Source: Candidatus Solibacter sp. (GTDB taxonomy: Bacteria; Acidobacteriota; Terriglobia; Bryobacterales; Bryobacteraceae). Taken from it: DNA of 7,637 nucleotides. Below, piece after piece: positions 6,266-7,637 of this stretch. Made by a program: the position numbers and the translations under genes. The stretch is from contig JADGNT010000218.1 in assembly GCA_017883345.1 (NCBI GenBank), positions 1-7,637 of the forward strand. Direction: 5' to 3'. The first letter of the stretch is position 1. Each line of letters starts with the position of its first letter. The notes beneath the pieces were generated by a model that made no database searches, was not told the origin of the DNA, and saw nothing but the letters and a program-made list of their open reading frames with translations.

Positions 6266-6457
6266 AAACGCTTCGCAGGGTGGGCCCGCTGAACATCGCG
6301 AAGAAGGCAGGCCCTGTCCCCGGTTGCTCACCGGGGTGTTGCTCAGTGGTGCCGCGTGGGGCAGGAACGTTTCAGCACAGAGAAAGAATATTGCGCGATA
6401 CGATTCGCGCCTCCCGCGCACTAAGACATATCGAAGCCCATTTTCAAGAGAAGCGCG
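6266..6457. other. Divergent intergenic region with small hairpins, no gene seen
   Basis: This stretch lies between the hairpin at 6240-6265 and the plus-strand gene at 6458, in a 361-base divergent gap. It contains CCCCGG/CCGGGG (6318-6323 with 6331-6336), a duplicated GTTGCTCA (6323-6330 and 6338-6345), and a small inverted repeat GCGCGA/TCGCGC (6393-6398 with 6405-6410). I see no convincing coding frame and no clear -10/-35 pair, although a plus-strand promoter for the next gene should be here. Confidence 0.4.
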
Positions 6458-7450
6458 ATGAACCTGCATATCCCAGATGTCAGAACCCTCGAAGTCCACT
6501 CCGCCCCCTGGAGTAACCTGCGCAGTAGCTGCCGACCTTCATCGATGCTCGAGGAGCGGAACGACCTGGGCGTTCCGCTCCTGCTGCACGCCATCGCCGA
6601 CGCAGCGAATTTGGGCTACAACTTTTTGAACGTGGTGGGAGAAGAGCCGCTGCGCTGCCCCGGATTGCCGGCTCTGTGCCGGGAGGCGCACCTTCATGGG
6701 ATGCTGACATCCACGATCACCCGGAGCGCGGCGCTGACGGCGCCCCAACTGGCGTGGCTGCGTTTCTCCGTCGACCTGCTGGGCGTGGAGATCGAGGGCA
6801 AAGGCGCGGGCCGGAATCGCCGGAGGCGTTCCCCGCGCACCAGGCAGACCGCGGAGCAGCGCCTGGCGGTGGTCCGCGATTCGGGGATTCCGTTCGCGAT
6901 CGTATTCTCCCTGACGTCCGCCAGCCTGGCGGAACTGGAATGGGCGGCGGAGTTCGCGGCGGCACAGGGCGCCGCCATGCTGCAGGTGCGGCCGTCGGCG
7001 GAACTCAGCGACGACCAGATGGCGACGGCGTGGATGACGGTGGAATGGCTGGGCGGGCTACAGCGCGGGAAACTGGTGATCCACCTCGACGCCGTGCACC
7101 GTTTCAGCCTGCCGGCCGAACCGGGAGACCTGGCCTCGTGGAAGCGGGATCTGGAGCGGGAGGCGCGTTACCTGGGCGAGATCGTTTCGCCTCTGGTGAT
7201 TGAGGACGATGGCACGGTGACGCCCCTGCGCTACGGATTCCCGCGCCGCTTTGCCTTCGGCAACCTGCGCCAGGAACGGCTGGCGAAGATGACGGAGCGG
7301 TGGATCGCTTCGCAGGCCGGCGCGTTCTGCGAGGTGTACGGCACGGTGCTGCAAAAGGCGCGGACAGCCGACCGCATGTGCGGGGATTTGTATCGGATGC
7401 TGTCGCTCGAAGCGGCGGGCGGCGAGGTCGAAATGCCGGTCGCGGGTTGA
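6458..7450 (+). CDS. Radical-SAM-family protein with degenerate active site (probable pseudoenzyme)
   Basis: The 330-residue product follows the plan of a radical SAM protein subfamily from end to end: a YNFLNVVGEEPL stretch at 54-65, a G-M-L-T strand at 81-84, D-L-L-G-V-E-I-E-G at 106-114, an S-G-I-P-F-A-I-V-F-S-L-T strand at 142-153, and a C-terminal S-P-L-V-I-E-D-D-G-T-V block (244-254) followed by YGFPRRFAFGNL (259-270). The expected CxxxCxxC for the 4Fe-4S cluster appears as S-N-L-R-S-S-C-R (19-26): the three cysteine positions are Ser, Ser and Arg, with one Cys out of register. GGEP is GEEP (61-64), TNG is TRS (88-90) and LDG is IEG (112-114). The frame has no internal stop, so the loss looks tolerated rather than fresh decay. 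The ATG at 6458 has AGAGAAG a few bases upstream. It might act as a binding or scaffold protein. Family membership is from recognition, not alignment. Confidence 0.72.
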   Translation: MNLHIPDVRTLEVHSAPWSNLRSSCRPSSMLEERNDLGVPLLLHAIADAANLGYNFLNVVGEEPLRCPGLPALCREAHLHGMLTSTITRSAALTAPQLAWLRFSVDLLGVEIEGKGAGRNRRRRSPRTRQTAEQRLAVVRDSGIPFAIVFSLTSASLAELEWAAEFAAAQGAAMLQVRPSAELSDDQMATAWMTVEWLGGLQRGKLVIHLDAVHRFSLPAEPGDLASWKRDLEREARYLGEIVSPLVIEDDGTVTPLRYGFPRRFAFGNLRQERLAKMTERWIASQAGAFCEVYGTVLQKARTADRMCGDLYRMLSLEAAGGEVEMPVAG

Positions 7451-7468
7451 GGAAAGCACAACAGAGCA

Positions 7469-7487
7469 ATCCGAGCTGCGCTCGGAT
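7469..7487 (+). other. Small hairpin after the radical-SAM-like gene
   Basis: ATCCGAGC (7469-7476) and GCTCGGAT (7480-7487) form a perfect 8-bp stem with a 3-base loop, 19 bases after the stop codon. No T-run follows on the plus strand, so it is a weak terminator candidate; it could protect the 3' end of the transcript. Confidence 0.45.
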
Positions 7488-7516
7488 GGACAAGGCAGAG
7501 CCTTATCCCACAAGAC

Positions 7517-7545
7517 AAAAAAAGGGGGCCGGTTGCCCGGCCCCC
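7517..7545 (-). terminator. Intrinsic terminator of the receptor-like gene
   Basis: GGGGGCCGG (7524-7532) pairs with CCGGCCCCC (7537-7545) around the 4-base loop TTGC. On the minus strand the stem is followed by seven T (7523 to 7517). This is a textbook rho-independent terminator 24 bases after the stop codon of the minus-strand gene at the right edge. It may also stop plus-strand transcripts weakly, since the two genes converge here. Confidence 0.88.
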
Positions 7546-7569
7546 TTCAGACTTGCAGGTTTTGCTTGA

Positions 7570-7637
7570 CTAGAAGGTGAAGCGCACGGCCAAACGGAGG
7601 TTGCGGGCCTGCTGGAACAGGTTCGGCATCCCGTAGC
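7570..7637 (-). CDS. C-terminal end of a probable TonB-dependent outer-membrane receptor
   Basis: Only the last 22 codons are inside the window, including the TAG stop at 7572-7570. The visible end reads Y-G-M-P-N-L-F-Q-Q-A-R-N-L-R-L-A-V-R-F-T-F. An alternating final strand ending in an aromatic residue is the insertion signal of outer-membrane beta-barrels. The R-N-L-R-L-A-V-R-F-T-F pattern resembles the large carboxypeptidase-regulatory-domain TonB-type receptors that are abundant in acidobacteria. The strong terminator just downstream supports this being a real gene end. With so few residues, the family call rests on the terminal pattern alone. Confidence 0.6.
   Translation of the reverse strand, partial: YGMPNLFQQARNLRLAVRFTF

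Noticed and set aside
6097..6267. A longer sigma factor N-terminus
   Set aside because: The added residues translate the hairpin at 6240-6265 and repeat copy 2, and they do not resemble a sigma factor.

Overview
The window is GC-rich DNA that looks like a soil acidobacterium of the Solibacter/Bryobacter type. This is inferred from protein character, not from a database search. The pointers are an exported sugar isomerase/epimerase-like protein, a TonB-receptor-like C-terminus, an ECF sigma/zinc-finger/TPR-CHAT gene group, and hairpin-rich repeats between genes.

Layout, left to right. (1) The window opens inside the 3' end of a plus-strand SGNH/GDSL hydrolase (to 397). (2) A minus-strand Tat-exported sugar phosphate isomerase/epimerase-like protein follows (517-1341), with a candidate long-loop terminator at its 3' end. 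(3) The core is a tightly packed minus-strand operon, transcribed from about 6100 down to 1532. In transcription order it encodes an ECF sigma factor (6096-5521), a membrane-anchored zinc-finger anti-sigma-like protein (5524-4853, 4-base overlap), an unrecognised 281-residue protein (4844-3999) and a predicted lipoprotein with TPR repeats and a C-terminal CHAT caspase-like protease domain carrying its His and Cys (3994-1532). (4) Two same-orientation copies of a three-hairpin repeat (1407-1522 and 6146-6236) sit on either side of this operon. (5) A divergent plus-strand gene (6458-7450) encodes a full-length radical-SAM-family protein that seems to have lost its cluster cysteines and SAM-binding motifs, so it is probably a pseudoenzyme. 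(6) At the right edge is the last part of a minus-strand gene ending like a TonB-dependent outer-membrane receptor, with a clear intrinsic terminator.

How the genes may work together: sigma factor, anti-sigma, unknown protein and protease are very probably co-transcribed and translationally coupled. The most interesting reading is a CHAT-protease-controlled signalling module in which the protease acts on the anti-sigma or on the unknown protein to release or tune the sigma factor. This is inference. It loosely resembles the TPR-CHAT/sigma-factor logic of type III-E CRISPR systems, but no CRISPR array or cas gene is present here.
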